Source of the DNA: Maricaulis sp.
Lineage (GTDB): Bacteria > Pseudomonadota > Alphaproteobacteria > Caulobacterales > Maricaulaceae
Length of the DNA stretch: 64,000 nucleotides
Assembly (NCBI RefSeq): GCF_017642925.1
Contig: NZ_JAEPOL010000004.1
Location: 168,842 to 232,841 of the forward strand
Direction: 5' to 3'
Under the pieces are notes generated by a model, which was given only the letters and a program-made list of their open reading frames with translations, was not told the DNA's origin and ran no database searches. Positions 1 through 8,235 of this stretch are shown here, piece by piece. A program made the position numbers and the translations under genes. The first letter of the stretch is position 1, and the number at the start of each line of letters is the position of its first letter.

Positions 1-382
1 GTTCGGTGCCGCTGTCCGGCGTTTCTGGGGGCGGCATGAGCGGTCCGACAAGCACCAGCACCACAGCCGAATAGATCGCCACGCCCACCAGGGCGAGCGC
101 CGCCGCGAGCGCGAGGCGCGCGGCCGGCCCCCAGCGGCGCACCTCGGACAAGGCCAGCGCCATGCCGATCGACAGGCCGGCGCCCACCGCATCGCTCAGC
201 AATGGCCGCCACGCCGTTGCGACCGACCCGCCAAAAGCGTCCCAGCCATAGGCCAGCGTCACGAGGCTGAAACAGCCCCAGAAGATTCCCGTGAAGATGA
301 GCAATCCGCGCAGTCCCAGCGCCGTACTCGGTGCCTCCCGATGCGCGGCTGGAACAAACGCGGTCTCGATATCCCTCTGCAT
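1..382 (-). CDS. Membrane protein, N-terminal part (cut by window edge)
   Basis: Reading leftwards from an ATG at 382 gives 127 codons open to the window edge, so the C-terminus is missing. After about 25 polar residues there are three hydrophobic stretches separated by short charged loops: GLLIFTGIFWGCFSLVTLAY, a middle segment ending SIGMALALSEVRR, and ALAAALALVGVAIYSAVVLV. A polar segment rich in Pro follows. This layout fits the membrane-embedded sensor part of a LytS-like histidine kinase or LytTR regulator, but no signalling domain is visible here, so the family is not assigned. It is divergent from the TBDR at 637, with about 250 bases of shared upstream DNA. Confidence 0.6.
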   Translation of the reverse strand, partial: MQRDIETAFVPAAHREAPSTALGLRGLLIFTGIFWGCFSLVTLAYGWDAFGGSVATAWRPLLSDAVGAGLSIGMALALSEVRRWGPAARLALAAALALVGVAIYSAVVLVLVGPLMPPPETPDSGTE

Positions 383-636
383 CGCGCCAGTATATGCAGG
401 ACCGCGGCCGCACTGGAAACGCCCGTCAACGTCATTGGTCGCGCTTTTAAGACCGTTCACCGAAGAATTCCGGACTTTTCGCCGCGACCAAGCCCGCTAA
501 TCGCATTTTACACGATGATCGACGCTTTGCCGGCGAAGTGTCGCACGCCCCCATGACAGCGTGGATGGAGACGAGCGGGGGGACCGCGCGTCGGGGCGCG
601 AATGCGCCTGTCTCAATCCATGCCTACGAGGGAAAA

Positions 637-3615
637 ATGAGCAGACACTACAGACACTTGCCTGGATTGCGCAAAGCGCTGCTGGGCGGCGTTGCGCTGA
701 GCCTTGCCGCCGCCAGCGCGCCTGCACTGGCGCAGGAAGAGCCGAACTCCGACAATGATATTGTCGTGGTCACCGGCACGCGCATCCAGTCGCCCAACGT
801 GGTCTCCAGCAGCCCGGTGACATCGGTCAGCGAAGTCGAACTGGAATTCCAGCAAGAAGCGAATATCGAGCGGATATTCCGCAACCTTCCATCGACGATC
901 CCCGGCGATGGCCAGAACGTCAACAATGGCACCTCCGGCGCCGCATCGATCAACCTGCGCGGCCTCGGGACCAATCGCAGTCTGGTTCTGGTCGACGGCA
1001 AACGCCTGACACCGTTCTCGCTGACCGGCACCGTCGATACCCAGACCATTCCCGTGAACATGCTCGAACGGGTCGACGTGGTCACCGGCGGGGCGTCCGC
1101 GGTCTACGGCTCCGATGCCATGTCCGGCGCGATCAACTTCATCCTGAAGAATGATTTCGAAGGCGTGGAGTTGAGCTATGAGGGCCGCGCATCGGAACAA
1201 TCGGACGGCGAACAGCACAATCTGTCCGTCCTTCTGGGCACCAATCTCGACAATGGTCGCGGCAATGTCATGGCCAGCCTGGGCTATACCCAGCGCATGG
1301 GCGTGCAGTTCGGCGATCGCCCGTTCGGGCTTGTCGGCGTCTCGTCGACCAACGGCTCCGGTCTGGGCGGCGCTCCGTTGCTGCCCGAAGAGGCAGACTG
1401 CCAGTCACCGAATGGGGTGGACGACACGGCCTCCGGCTCCACCACCGCCATTCCGACCGCGCTGGACCTGCCGGGGCAGACCCTGCAATTCCGCAATGAC
1501 GGAACGCTGGGACCGCGCTGTTCCCGCTTCAATTTCAACCCGTTCAACTACTATCAGACGCCGCAGGAGCGCTTTAATCTCGATTTCGTCGGCCGCTACG
1601 AGATCAACCGGCATTTCGAGCTCTACGGCCGCGGCAATTTCACCGCGACTAACGTGACCCAACAGATCGCGCCCTCCGGCGTGTTCGGCAATGTGTTCAC
1701 TGTGCCGCTGATGAATCCCTTCCTGTCGGCCTCGGCCCGCCAATCGATCCTGGACCAGATCAACAGCTTTGCAACGAATGCAGGGGTCGGCGTGTTCGAT
1801 CCGACGACCGGCGCGATCGACAATAATTCCAACGGTGTCTTCGATCTCAACGACTCCATTTCGGTGCCGATCCGCCGCCGCACGCTGGAACTGGGCACGC
1901 GGTCGGAAGCCTTCGATGCCAACCAGTTCCATCTCGTGGCCGGTCTGCGCGGTGATCTGTGGGGCGACTGGAGCTATGACCTGTCGTACCAGCACGGTGA
2001 ATCCGACCGGACCCGTGTGCGCGCCGGCTACACGAATGTGACCAATATCGCGACGGCGCTGAACACGGTCGACGCGACGACCTGTATCACGCCGAACGGA
2101 CAGGTCGGCCCGTCGACCTGCGTGCCGCTGGACCTGTTCTCCGGCGGTTTCGGGATCATCACCGACGCCATGGCGGGTTATGCCTCGGTCACCGCTTTGC
2201 TGCAGGAGAAGACGACGCAAGACATCCTGTCAGCTTCGGCAAGCGGGCCGGTGTCCGGCTGGCAGATGCCCTGGGCAGACAATCCGGTCGACGCGGCGTT
2301 CGGGATCGAATACCGCCAGGAAACGGCATCGACCCTGCCGGACAACTGCCTGCAGACCCCGCCGACCAGCTGTCAGGGCGGCGCCGGCGGCAATGTGCTG
2401 CCGGTCTCCGGTTCCTATGACGTCTACGAGGCCTTCGGCGAGATGTTCATCCCGCTGGCCGAGGGGCGGCCCCTGTTCGAAGACCTCAATGTCGAGCTGG
2501 GCTATCGCCTTTCGGACTATTCCATCTCGGGCCAGTCGGCGACCTGGAAGGCCGGTATCAACTGGTCTCCGGTCGAAAGCCTGCGTCTGCGGGCCATGCT
2601 GCAGCAGGCCAACCGTGCCCCGAACATCAGCGAACTGTTCAGCCCGATCACGACGGGCCTGTCCAACGCGACGTTCGACCCCTGCTCGGCCGGCAATCCC
2701 AACCCGATCGACGCCAATCTGCGCGCACTGTGCGAAGCGACCGGCGTGCCGCCGGCGCTGGTCGGCGTCGTCGGCGACATCGTGTCGGGACAGGTCAACC
2801 AGTTCGGCGGCACCCAGCCGAACGCACTGCCCGGTCCGGAAACGGCCGAAACCCTGACGCTGGGCCTGGTTTGGTCGCCCAGCCTCAACCTGCCCCGCGT
2901 CACCGATCCGCTGATCTCGATAGACTACTACGATATCCAGATCGACGACTTCATCGGAACGTTCTCCGGACAGGAGGCGATGGATGCCTGCTACGTCCTG
3001 GCCGATCCGGTCGGCTGTGCCGGGATCGTGCGGATCAATGGATCGCTGGCGACGTCGGGGGCCGGCCTTCCCGGCTACAACACCAATCTGACCTTCCGCC
3101 GGGCCGAGGGGATCGAGATCAGTGCCAATACAGGCTACGACCTGGGCAGCTGGGGTAATCTCGATGTCAATCTCAACGCCAACTACTACCTGACCAACGA
3201 GCTGCAATCGGCGCCCTTCTCGGCGGTGGTCGACTGCAACGGGTATTACGGCACGACCTGCGATCCGGTGCCGCAACTGCGTATCGTTCAGCGCACAACG
3301 TGGCGCTTCGACGATGTCGAACTGTCCTACCTGTGGCGTCACCTGTCCGGCATGGACGCGCAGACAGGAGAGGCCGCAAACCTGTTCCCGGCCTTCCGTT
3401 CGATCGAAGCCTACGACTACTTCGATCTCGCCGGGTCCTACCGGCTGAACGACAATGTCCGTTTCAACGCGACGGTCACCAACATCTTCGACGAGGATCC
3501 GCCGGTCATCGGCAACTCGACGGGGACGACCTCGTTCAACTCCGGCAACACCTTCCCCAGCCTCTATGACGTGCTGGGCCGGGTCTACACGGTGGGTGTG
3601 ACGGTCAACTTCTAG
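637..3615 (+). CDS. TonB-dependent outer membrane receptor
   Basis: 992 residues. The ATG at 637 is preferred over in-frame codons further upstream because it follows the purine-rich GAGGGAAAA and opens a good signal peptide, MSRHYRHLPGLRKALLGGVA then LSLAAASAPALAQ. A TonB-box-like DIVVVTG lies at residues 41-47. The plug domain contains INLRGLG (from residue 105), LVDGKR and GGASAVYGSDAMSGAIN. The remainder is beta-barrel-like and ends in an aromatic residue (VGVTVNF). The family imports scarce ligands (siderophores, peptides, glycans) across the outer membrane using TonB energy. The plug type is common in substrate-import TBDRs of Caulobacterales and sphingomonads. The ligand cannot be told from sequence. 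It stands alone and is followed by a strong terminator. Confidence 0.93.
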   Translation: MSRHYRHLPGLRKALLGGVALSLAAASAPALAQEEPNSDNDIVVVTGTRIQSPNVVSSSPVTSVSEVELEFQQEANIERIFRNLPSTIPGDGQNVNNGTSGAASINLRGLGTNRSLVLVDGKRLTPFSLTGTVDTQTIPVNMLERVDVVTGGASAVYGSDAMSGAINFILKNDFEGVELSYEGRASEQSDGEQHNLSVLLGTNLDNGRGNVMASLGYTQRMGVQFGDRPFGLVGVSSTNGSGLGGAPLLPEEADCQSPNGVDDTASGSTTAIPTALDLPGQTLQFRNDGTLGPRCSRFNFNPFNYYQTPQERFNLDFVGRYEINRHFELYGRGNFTATNVTQQIAPSGVFGNVFTVPLMNPFLSASARQSILDQINSFATNAGVGVFDPTTGAIDNNSNGVFDLNDSISVPIRRRTLELGTRSEAFDANQFHLVAGLRGDLWGDWSYDLSYQHGESDRTRVRAGYTNVTNIATALNTVDATTCITPNGQVGPSTCVPLDLFSGGFGIITDAMAGYASVTALLQEKTTQDILSASASGPVSGWQMPWADNPVDAAFGIEYRQETASTLPDNCLQTPPTSCQGGAGGNVLPVSGSYDVYEAFGEMFIPLAEGRPLFEDLNVELGYRLSDYSISGQSATWKAGINWSPVESLRLRAMLQQANRAPNISELFSPITTGLSNATFDPCSAGNPNPIDANLRALCEATGVPPALVGVVGDIVSGQVNQFGGTQPNALPGPETAETLTLGLVWSPSLNLPRVTDPLISIDYYDIQIDDFIGTFSGQEAMDACYVLADPVGCAGIVRINGSLATSGAGLPGYNTNLTFRRAEGIEISANTGYDLGSWGNLDVNLNANYYLTNELQSAPFSAVVDCNGYYGTTCDPVPQLRIVQRTTWRFDDVELSYLWRHLSGMDAQTGEAANLFPAFRSIEAYDYFDLAGSYRLNDNVRFNATVTNIFDEDPPVIGNSTGTTSFNSGNTFPSLYDVLGRVYTVGVTVNF

Positions 3616-3643
3616 GCCCCAACCAGCCGGCACATCCCTGTGC

Positions 3644-3675
3644 GGCGGCCCGGTCTTTCGGGCCGCCGTTCTTTT
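3644..3675. terminator. Rho-independent terminator, probably bidirectional
   Basis: A perfect 9-bp stem, GGCGGCCCG (3644-3652) with CGGGCCGCC (3659-3667), closes a six-base loop and is followed by GTTCTTTTTATT. It lies between the convergent TBDR (ends 3615) and HlyD-like gene (ends 3675). Confidence 0.85.
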
Positions 3676-4880
3676 TATTCCGGATCGCGCAGCTCCACGC
3701 TGACGCCGTCGGACAGGCCCGCACCGGGATAGAGGATGATGCGGCGGCCCGGCTCGATCCCCGACAGCACCTCTGCGGTCTCGCCATTGTCGTGGCCGAT
3801 CTCGACCGGTGTCAGACGGGCCCGGCCCTCCTCGACCCGGTAGACGGCCCAGCTGCCATCCTCGCGGAACAGGGCCGCGACGGGCACCTGAACCGCCTCG
3901 CCGGTCTCCCACACGGTGATCGCCGCCTCGACCCGGTAGCCATGACCCAGCCGCCGCCAGCTGTCGGCCGGCGCGTCGAAATCGAGGATCACATTGACCC
4001 GCTGCTCCTCGACCCCCAGCGCCGAGACCTTCAGGAAGCCATAGGGCTCGACCCGGCGCACGCGCGCCGGTAACGGATCGTCTCCCGCACCCCAGTCGGT
4101 GATCCGGGCCGCGGCACCGGCTTCCACCTGCACGGCTTCGGTGGAGAGGAATTCCGCCACGACCTCCAGATCCGCCGGATCGCCGATCTCCATGACGACA
4201 GCCCCCGGCGCGAGCGGTGTTTCGCTTTCCTGCAACACCCGCAGCACGACACCGCCGATGGGCGCCCGGATGTCCAGCACACTGCCATTGCCGCCCGGCG
4301 CATCGTCCGGCGCGAGCAGCCGGACACGCGCGGCTTCCACCTCCGCCTGCCGCATATTGACCGAGGCCCGCGCCCGATTGTCCGCTGCCCGGGCCGCGCG
4401 CAGCTCGCTGGCCACGCGATCGAGTTGCGCCTGGGAGGCGATGCCGCTGTCGAACAGCGAGCGGATACGCGCATGTTCCGACCGTGCGAGCTCCAGCGTG
4501 GCGGCGGTGCTCTCGGCATCGGCGCGGGATGCGGCGAGGCCGGCCTCGGCGAGATCGACCGCGGCGCGCGCCTCGGCTTCGGTACGGGCATCCAGGAAAG
4601 CCGGTTCGCTGGGCAGGAGACGGGCGACCACATCGCCCGCCGCAACGGCATCGCCGGCTTCGGCCGCCACCCGCAGCAAGCGGCCGCCGACCGGGGCTGC
4701 GACGGCATAGACATCGCGGATCCGCGTCCGCCCCTCATCGCTCACCGTGACCGACATGGGCCCGCTCATCACCTCGCCCATATCGACCGGGACAGGCCGC
4801 GGGCGGAAAGCCAGAACCAGAAGAACGATGACGATCAGGGCGGCCAGTCCCCAGAACACGGTTCGAAAGCTGAGTTTCAT
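3675..4880 (-). CDS. HlyD/MacA-family periplasmic adaptor subunit of an ABC exporter
   Basis: 401 residues. One N-terminal transmembrane helix (about residues 9-24, ALIVIVLLVLAF) anchors the protein in the inner membrane. A biotinyl-lipoyl-like half follows (VAAPVGGRLLRV), then an Ala/Arg/Glu-rich coiled-coil hairpin (about 95-185), the second lipoyl half (DIRAPIGGVVLRV) and beta-barrel and membrane-proximal domains. Adaptors of this family link an inner-membrane transporter to an outer-membrane channel. It is the last gene of a three-gene minus-strand operon: the permease ends 12 bases upstream and the ATPase overlaps the permease. No TolC gene is in this operon, so a channel encoded elsewhere would be needed. 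The substrate is unknown. Confidence 0.88.
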   Translation of the reverse strand: MKLSFRTVFWGLAALIVIVLLVLAFRPRPVPVDMGEVMSGPMSVTVSDEGRTRIRDVYAVAAPVGGRLLRVAAEAGDAVAAGDVVARLLPSEPAFLDARTEAEARAAVDLAEAGLAASRADAESTAATLELARSEHARIRSLFDSGIASQAQLDRVASELRAARAADNRARASVNMRQAEVEAARVRLLAPDDAPGGNGSVLDIRAPIGGVVLRVLQESETPLAPGAVVMEIGDPADLEVVAEFLSTEAVQVEAGAAARITDWGAGDDPLPARVRRVEPYGFLKVSALGVEEQRVNVILDFDAPADSWRRLGHGYRVEAAITVWETGEAVQVPVAALFREDGSWAVYRVEEGRARLTPVEIGHDNGETAEVLSGIEPGRRIILYPGAGLSDGVSVELRDPE

Positions 4881-4892
4881 GCGAACGATCTC

Positions 4893-7295
4893 CTATTCGC
4901 CGGACTTGAGCACGGCGACCATGTCCAGCTTGTCCAGCCGGGAGCGGATCATGAGGGCGGACGATATCGCGATCACCAGCACCACACCGGCCGCATAGCC
5001 ATAGGTGCGCGGGCTGATCACGAAGGGCAGGCGGAACAGGTCCGAACTCATCGCCTGGGAGAAGCCCCAGGCCAGCCCTGTTCCCGTGAGTGCGCCGACT
5101 GGCAGGGCCAGCAGCGTCAGGATGGCGATCTCGCCGAGCAGCACATAGGCGACCTCGCCACGCGTGAAACCGAGGACGCGCAGGACGGCGAGTTCATGCT
5201 CGCGTTCGGAAAACGAGATCCGCACACTGTTGTAGACCACACCGATCGCGATCAAGGCCGCGAACCCGGTATAGATGACGATCGAGGTGCCCAGGCTCTG
5301 GTCCAGCAGCTCGACGAACCGGTCCTCGGCCTCGCTCTGCAGCGAGACGCCGGCAATGCCCGGCGTGTCCTTGAGCCGGGCATAGAGCGTGCGGGTTTCA
5401 TGGGCATCGACCCGCAGGGACGCCCCCGACAGCACCCGCCCCTCGCCCAGCAGGCGGTTCAGGTCGCCGATCTCCATCTGCAGTCCGGAACCGACCAGGG
5501 TCGTGGTGACGGCCGAGACCGGCAGTTCGAAGACCGGGCGCTGCCCTTCGGTGACCTCGATCTCGATCCGGTCGCCGGCGGCTATGGACAGCTTGTCGGC
5601 CAGGTCCTGCGACATGACCAGGGCGCCCGGCGGCGCCTCGACGCTGCGATTGTCCAGATCGACCATGCGCGACAGGCGTGCCCCGCGCGGCACACCGGAC
5701 AGCGCCGTGCGTTCCTCGGCGGCGCCATGCCGCAGCCGCACCGCCACCTGGCGCACAGGCTCGGCCTCGATCACGCCCGGCATGCGGCGCAGCGAATGAA
5801 AGGCCTCCCAGGAGCGCGGCTCGACAAAGGACACGGAGACGTCCTGCCGGTTGGCGCTGTTGAAATACACGTCGATCATCACGTCGACACTGTCGAGGAA
5901 GAAGAGCGTTCCGATCAAAAGCCCGCCGGACACGGACACGCCGGCCAGGGTGAAGGCGGAGCGGCCCGGCCAGCGCAGGATCTGCCGGAACACCATCCGG
6001 GTCTGGCGATCGAGCATCCGCCAGCGCGTCAGGCCGGCGCCGATGGACTTGGAATAGTCCGGCGGCGGCGGGGCCCGCATCGCCACGGCCGGATCGAGCC
6101 GGGCCGCCCGCCAGGCGGCCAGGGCGCCACCGCCGCCCACGGCGAGAGCCGTCACGAGACAGGCCGACAGGTAGACCCCCGCCTCGAGACGGAAGATCAG
6201 GAAGGGGAAGTGGTAGTATTCGGTATAGAGCGCCGCCATCTGCCGGCCGAGCCAGGTGCCCAGGCCGAGCCCGATCGCCAGGCCCAACGCCCCGATGGCA
6301 CCGGCGAACTTCACATAGTGCCAGACCACATCGCCATCGTGATATCCGAATGCCTTGAGCAGGCCGATCTCGGTCCGCTCCATCGCCACGAGCCGGGTGA
6401 GGACGACATTCACCAGAAAGGCGGCCACGGCGAGAAAGATCGGCGGCAGCACCCGCGCCATGGTCGACAATTGGGTGATCTCGCTGGAGATGAAGGCGTC
6501 GGAGATCTGCTGCTCCCGGCCGTAGGCACCCGGCGCACCATAGGGCGCCAGCAGCCGGTCCAGGGCGCCGGTCACTGCGGCCTCGGGATAACCCGGCTCG
6601 AGCGTCACGACGGCCTCGGTAAAGGCACCGTCACGGTCGACGGCCTGGGCGAGGGCCTCTCGCCCCATCCAGACGACACCGAACAGGCGTGCATCCGGCA
6701 CAAGCTGCCCCGGCGCCACGGCATAGACATGCTCAGGCGAAAGCGCGATCCCGACAATCCGCAGCGACTCCCGTCCGCCATGCAGCGTCAGGGAGACCGT
6801 GTCCCCGACGGCAATGCCGTGCGCCCGGGCAAAGGCGTCCAGCAGAACGGCCTCGTCGCGCTGGCCGCGGCGCGGCAGACGGCCTTCCGTCAGATGGATG
6901 TGATTGACGGCGGGGCGGCCGCTGTCCGGCAGGGAAATCGCCTGGCCGCTGGCCGGTGCGTCCATGCCGGGAATGTCGAACAGGACATGCGATGTCACCC
7001 GCGTCTCGGCCGCGGCCACGCCGGGAATGTCGCGGATGTCAGCCAGGAGCCGGTCGGGCGCCCGCACCACCGGAGCCCAGACATCGGCAAACCGGTACCG
7101 GTCGTAATAGGCGCGCCGGGTTTCCTGCAGCGAGTCGAGCATACCGGCCGCCACGACATGAACCGCGATGCCGGCGGCGACGACAAAGGCGATCGCGAGG
7201 GCCTGCATCTTGGTTGCCCAGAGATCGCGCAGGAGTTTGCGGTCGAGCTTGCGCGGCACCAGGCGCGCCATGTCGAACCGCCCGCCGCCTACCAT
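4893..7295 (-). CDS. ABC transporter permease, FtsX/MacB-type, two FtsX modules
   Basis: About 800 residues from the ATG at 7295, which sits inside the stop region of the ATPase gene (ATGGTAG), indicating translational coupling; an ATG at 7271 (MARLVPRK) is the alternative. There is an N-terminal helix ([20 protein letters not shown]), a large periplasmic region, three helices near the middle, a second N-type helix ([20 protein letters not shown]), another periplasmic region and three C-terminal helices, the duplicated FtsX layout. Such long permeases pair with MacB-like ATPases and HlyD adaptors in mechanotransmission exporters of lipids, peptides or drugs. The C-terminal ..VAVLKSGE is typical of FtsX-type permeases. 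Confidence 0.9.
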   Translation of the reverse strand: MVGGGRFDMARLVPRKLDRKLLRDLWATKMQALAIAFVVAAGIAVHVVAAGMLDSLQETRRAYYDRYRFADVWAPVVRAPDRLLADIRDIPGVAAAETRVTSHVLFDIPGMDAPASGQAISLPDSGRPAVNHIHLTEGRLPRRGQRDEAVLLDAFARAHGIAVGDTVSLTLHGGRESLRIVGIALSPEHVYAVAPGQLVPDARLFGVVWMGREALAQAVDRDGAFTEAVVTLEPGYPEAAVTGALDRLLAPYGAPGAYGREQQISDAFISSEITQLSTMARVLPPIFLAVAAFLVNVVLTRLVAMERTEIGLLKAFGYHDGDVVWHYVKFAGAIGALGLAIGLGLGTWLGRQMAALYTEYYHFPFLIFRLEAGVYLSACLVTALAVGGGGALAAWRAARLDPAVAMRAPPPPDYSKSIGAGLTRWRMLDRQTRMVFRQILRWPGRSAFTLAGVSVSGGLLIGTLFFLDSVDVMIDVYFNSANRQDVSVSFVEPRSWEAFHSLRRMPGVIEAEPVRQVAVRLRHGAAEERTALSGVPRGARLSRMVDLDNRSVEAPPGALVMSQDLADKLSIAAGDRIEIEVTEGQRPVFELPVSAVTTTLVGSGLQMEIGDLNRLLGEGRVLSGASLRVDAHETRTLYARLKDTPGIAGVSLQSEAEDRFVELLDQSLGTSIVIYTGFAALIAIGVVYNSVRISFSEREHELAVLRVLGFTRGEVAYVLLGEIAILTLLALPVGALTGTGLAWGFSQAMSSDLFRLPFVISPRTYGYAAGVVLVIAISSALMIRSRLDKLDMVAVLKSGE

Positions 7296-8038
7296 GCCAG
7301 ATCCTCCGGATTGGCCCGTTCGGTGTTGACGCGGACTTTGCCGACCTGCCCGTCGGAAAAGGTGATGACGCGATGCGCCATGTCCGCGACGCCGGCATTG
7401 TGGGTGATGATGATCGTCGTCGCGCCCAGTGTCTCGTTGACCGTCTTGAGCGCCTGCAGCACGCGGATGCCGGTCGCACTGTCCAGTGCACCGGTCGGCT
7501 CGTCGCACAGCATGACTTCGGGCCGCTTGGCGATCGCCCGCGCGATCGCGACACGTTGCTGCTCACCGCCGGACAGTTCGGCCGGAAAGTGATCCGCGCG
7601 CTTTTCCAGCCCGACCAGTTCGAGCGCCTCGCCTGCGGACAGACCGTTCTGCGCGATCTCCGTCACCAGCTCGACATTTTCCCGGGCCGTCAGTGAGGGC
7701 ATGAGATTGTAGAACTGGAAGACGAAACCGACATGCCGGCGCCGGTAGAGGGTCAGCGCCCGGGTCGAGGCCCGGGTGAGATCCTCGCCCCGGAACAGGA
7801 ACTCGCCGCCGGTTGCCCGGTCCAGACCGCCCAGTATGTTGAGCAGTGTGGACTTTCCCGACCCGGACGGTCCCAGCAGGACCACCAGATCACCCTCGGG
7901 AATCTCCAGATCGACCCCGCGCAGGGCATGCACGGCAGACGCACCGCTGCCATAGACTTTCGTCAGGCCACGCGTGCGAAAACACGCCGTGTCCCGGTCT
8001 CGACCGCTCTGGCCCTGCGTGTCCTGCATGGGCTCCAT
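7289..8038 (-). CDS. ABC transporter ATP-binding protein, MacB/LolD-like
   Basis: 249 residues from the ATG at 8038 (a second ATG at 8029 is possible; both follow purine-rich sequence). Walker [10 protein letters not shown] is at residues 56-64, followed by the Q-loop [10 protein letters not shown], the signature [15 protein letters not shown], Walker [13 protein letters not shown] and the H-loop IIITHN. This is the MacB/LolD/FtsE subgroup that drives FtsX-type permeases. It is the first gene of the exporter operon. Its upstream DNA (8039-8235) is shared with the divergent S8 peptidase gene, so the two could be co-regulated. A functional link between exporter and peptidase is inference only. 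Confidence 0.93.
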   Translation of the reverse strand: MEPMQDTQGQSGRDRDTACFRTRGLTKVYGSGASAVHALRGVDLEIPEGDLVVLLGPSGSGKSTLLNILGGLDRATGGEFLFRGEDLTRASTRALTLYRRRHVGFVFQFYNLMPSLTARENVELVTEIAQNGLSAGEALELVGLEKRADHFPAELSGGEQQRVAIARAIAKRPEVMLCDEPTGALDSATGIRVLQALKTVNETLGATTIIITHNAGVADMAHRVITFSDGQVGKVRVNTERANPEDLAW

Positions 8039-8146
8039 CCACCCTTCACCGGCTCTATATACCACGATGCGGCAAGCGGGGTGTGCGCCCGGACGCCGCA
8101 GAGTTCCGCCTCGCGCCGAGGGCCGCACACGCTGTCGGGTCCGACG

Positions 8147-8154
8147 TATAAAAT
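8147..8154. promoter_or_regulatory. Candidate -10 element in the exporter/peptidase divergent region
   Basis: TATAAAAT stands out in GC-rich DNA between the divergent ATPase (start 8038) and S8 peptidase (start 8236). It would suit a rightward -10 with a leader of about 75 bases, but no good -35 is seen at the expected distance. Confidence 0.3.
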
Positions 8155-8203
8155 ATCGAGCATAAATTGCGCCTCGCCCCTAGCCGAGCCCCTGAAAGCT
8201 CTG

Positions 8204-8218
8204 TTAATACTTCATTAA
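8204..8218 (+). promoter_or_regulatory. CtrA-type box TTAA-N7-TTAA upstream of the S8 peptidase
   Basis: TTAATACTTCATTAA is an exact match to the full TTAA-N7-TTAA recognition site known for CtrA, the cell-cycle response regulator of Caulobacterales and related alphaproteobacteria. It ends 17 bases before the ATG at 8236. If CtrA activates here, transcription would begin almost at the start codon; if the TATAAAAT at 8147 is the promoter, the box lies in the leader and repression is more likely. No second full site was found by eye in this window. Confidence 0.6.
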
Positions 8219-8235
8219 CGGGCCAAGCGAACGGG

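Noticed and set aside
4425..7592. Plus-strand open frame of more than 1000 codons
   Set aside because: It is antisense to a well-supported ABC permease and adaptor. High GC keeps antisense frames open; its composition (very rich in Arg, Gly, Asp, His) is not protein-like.
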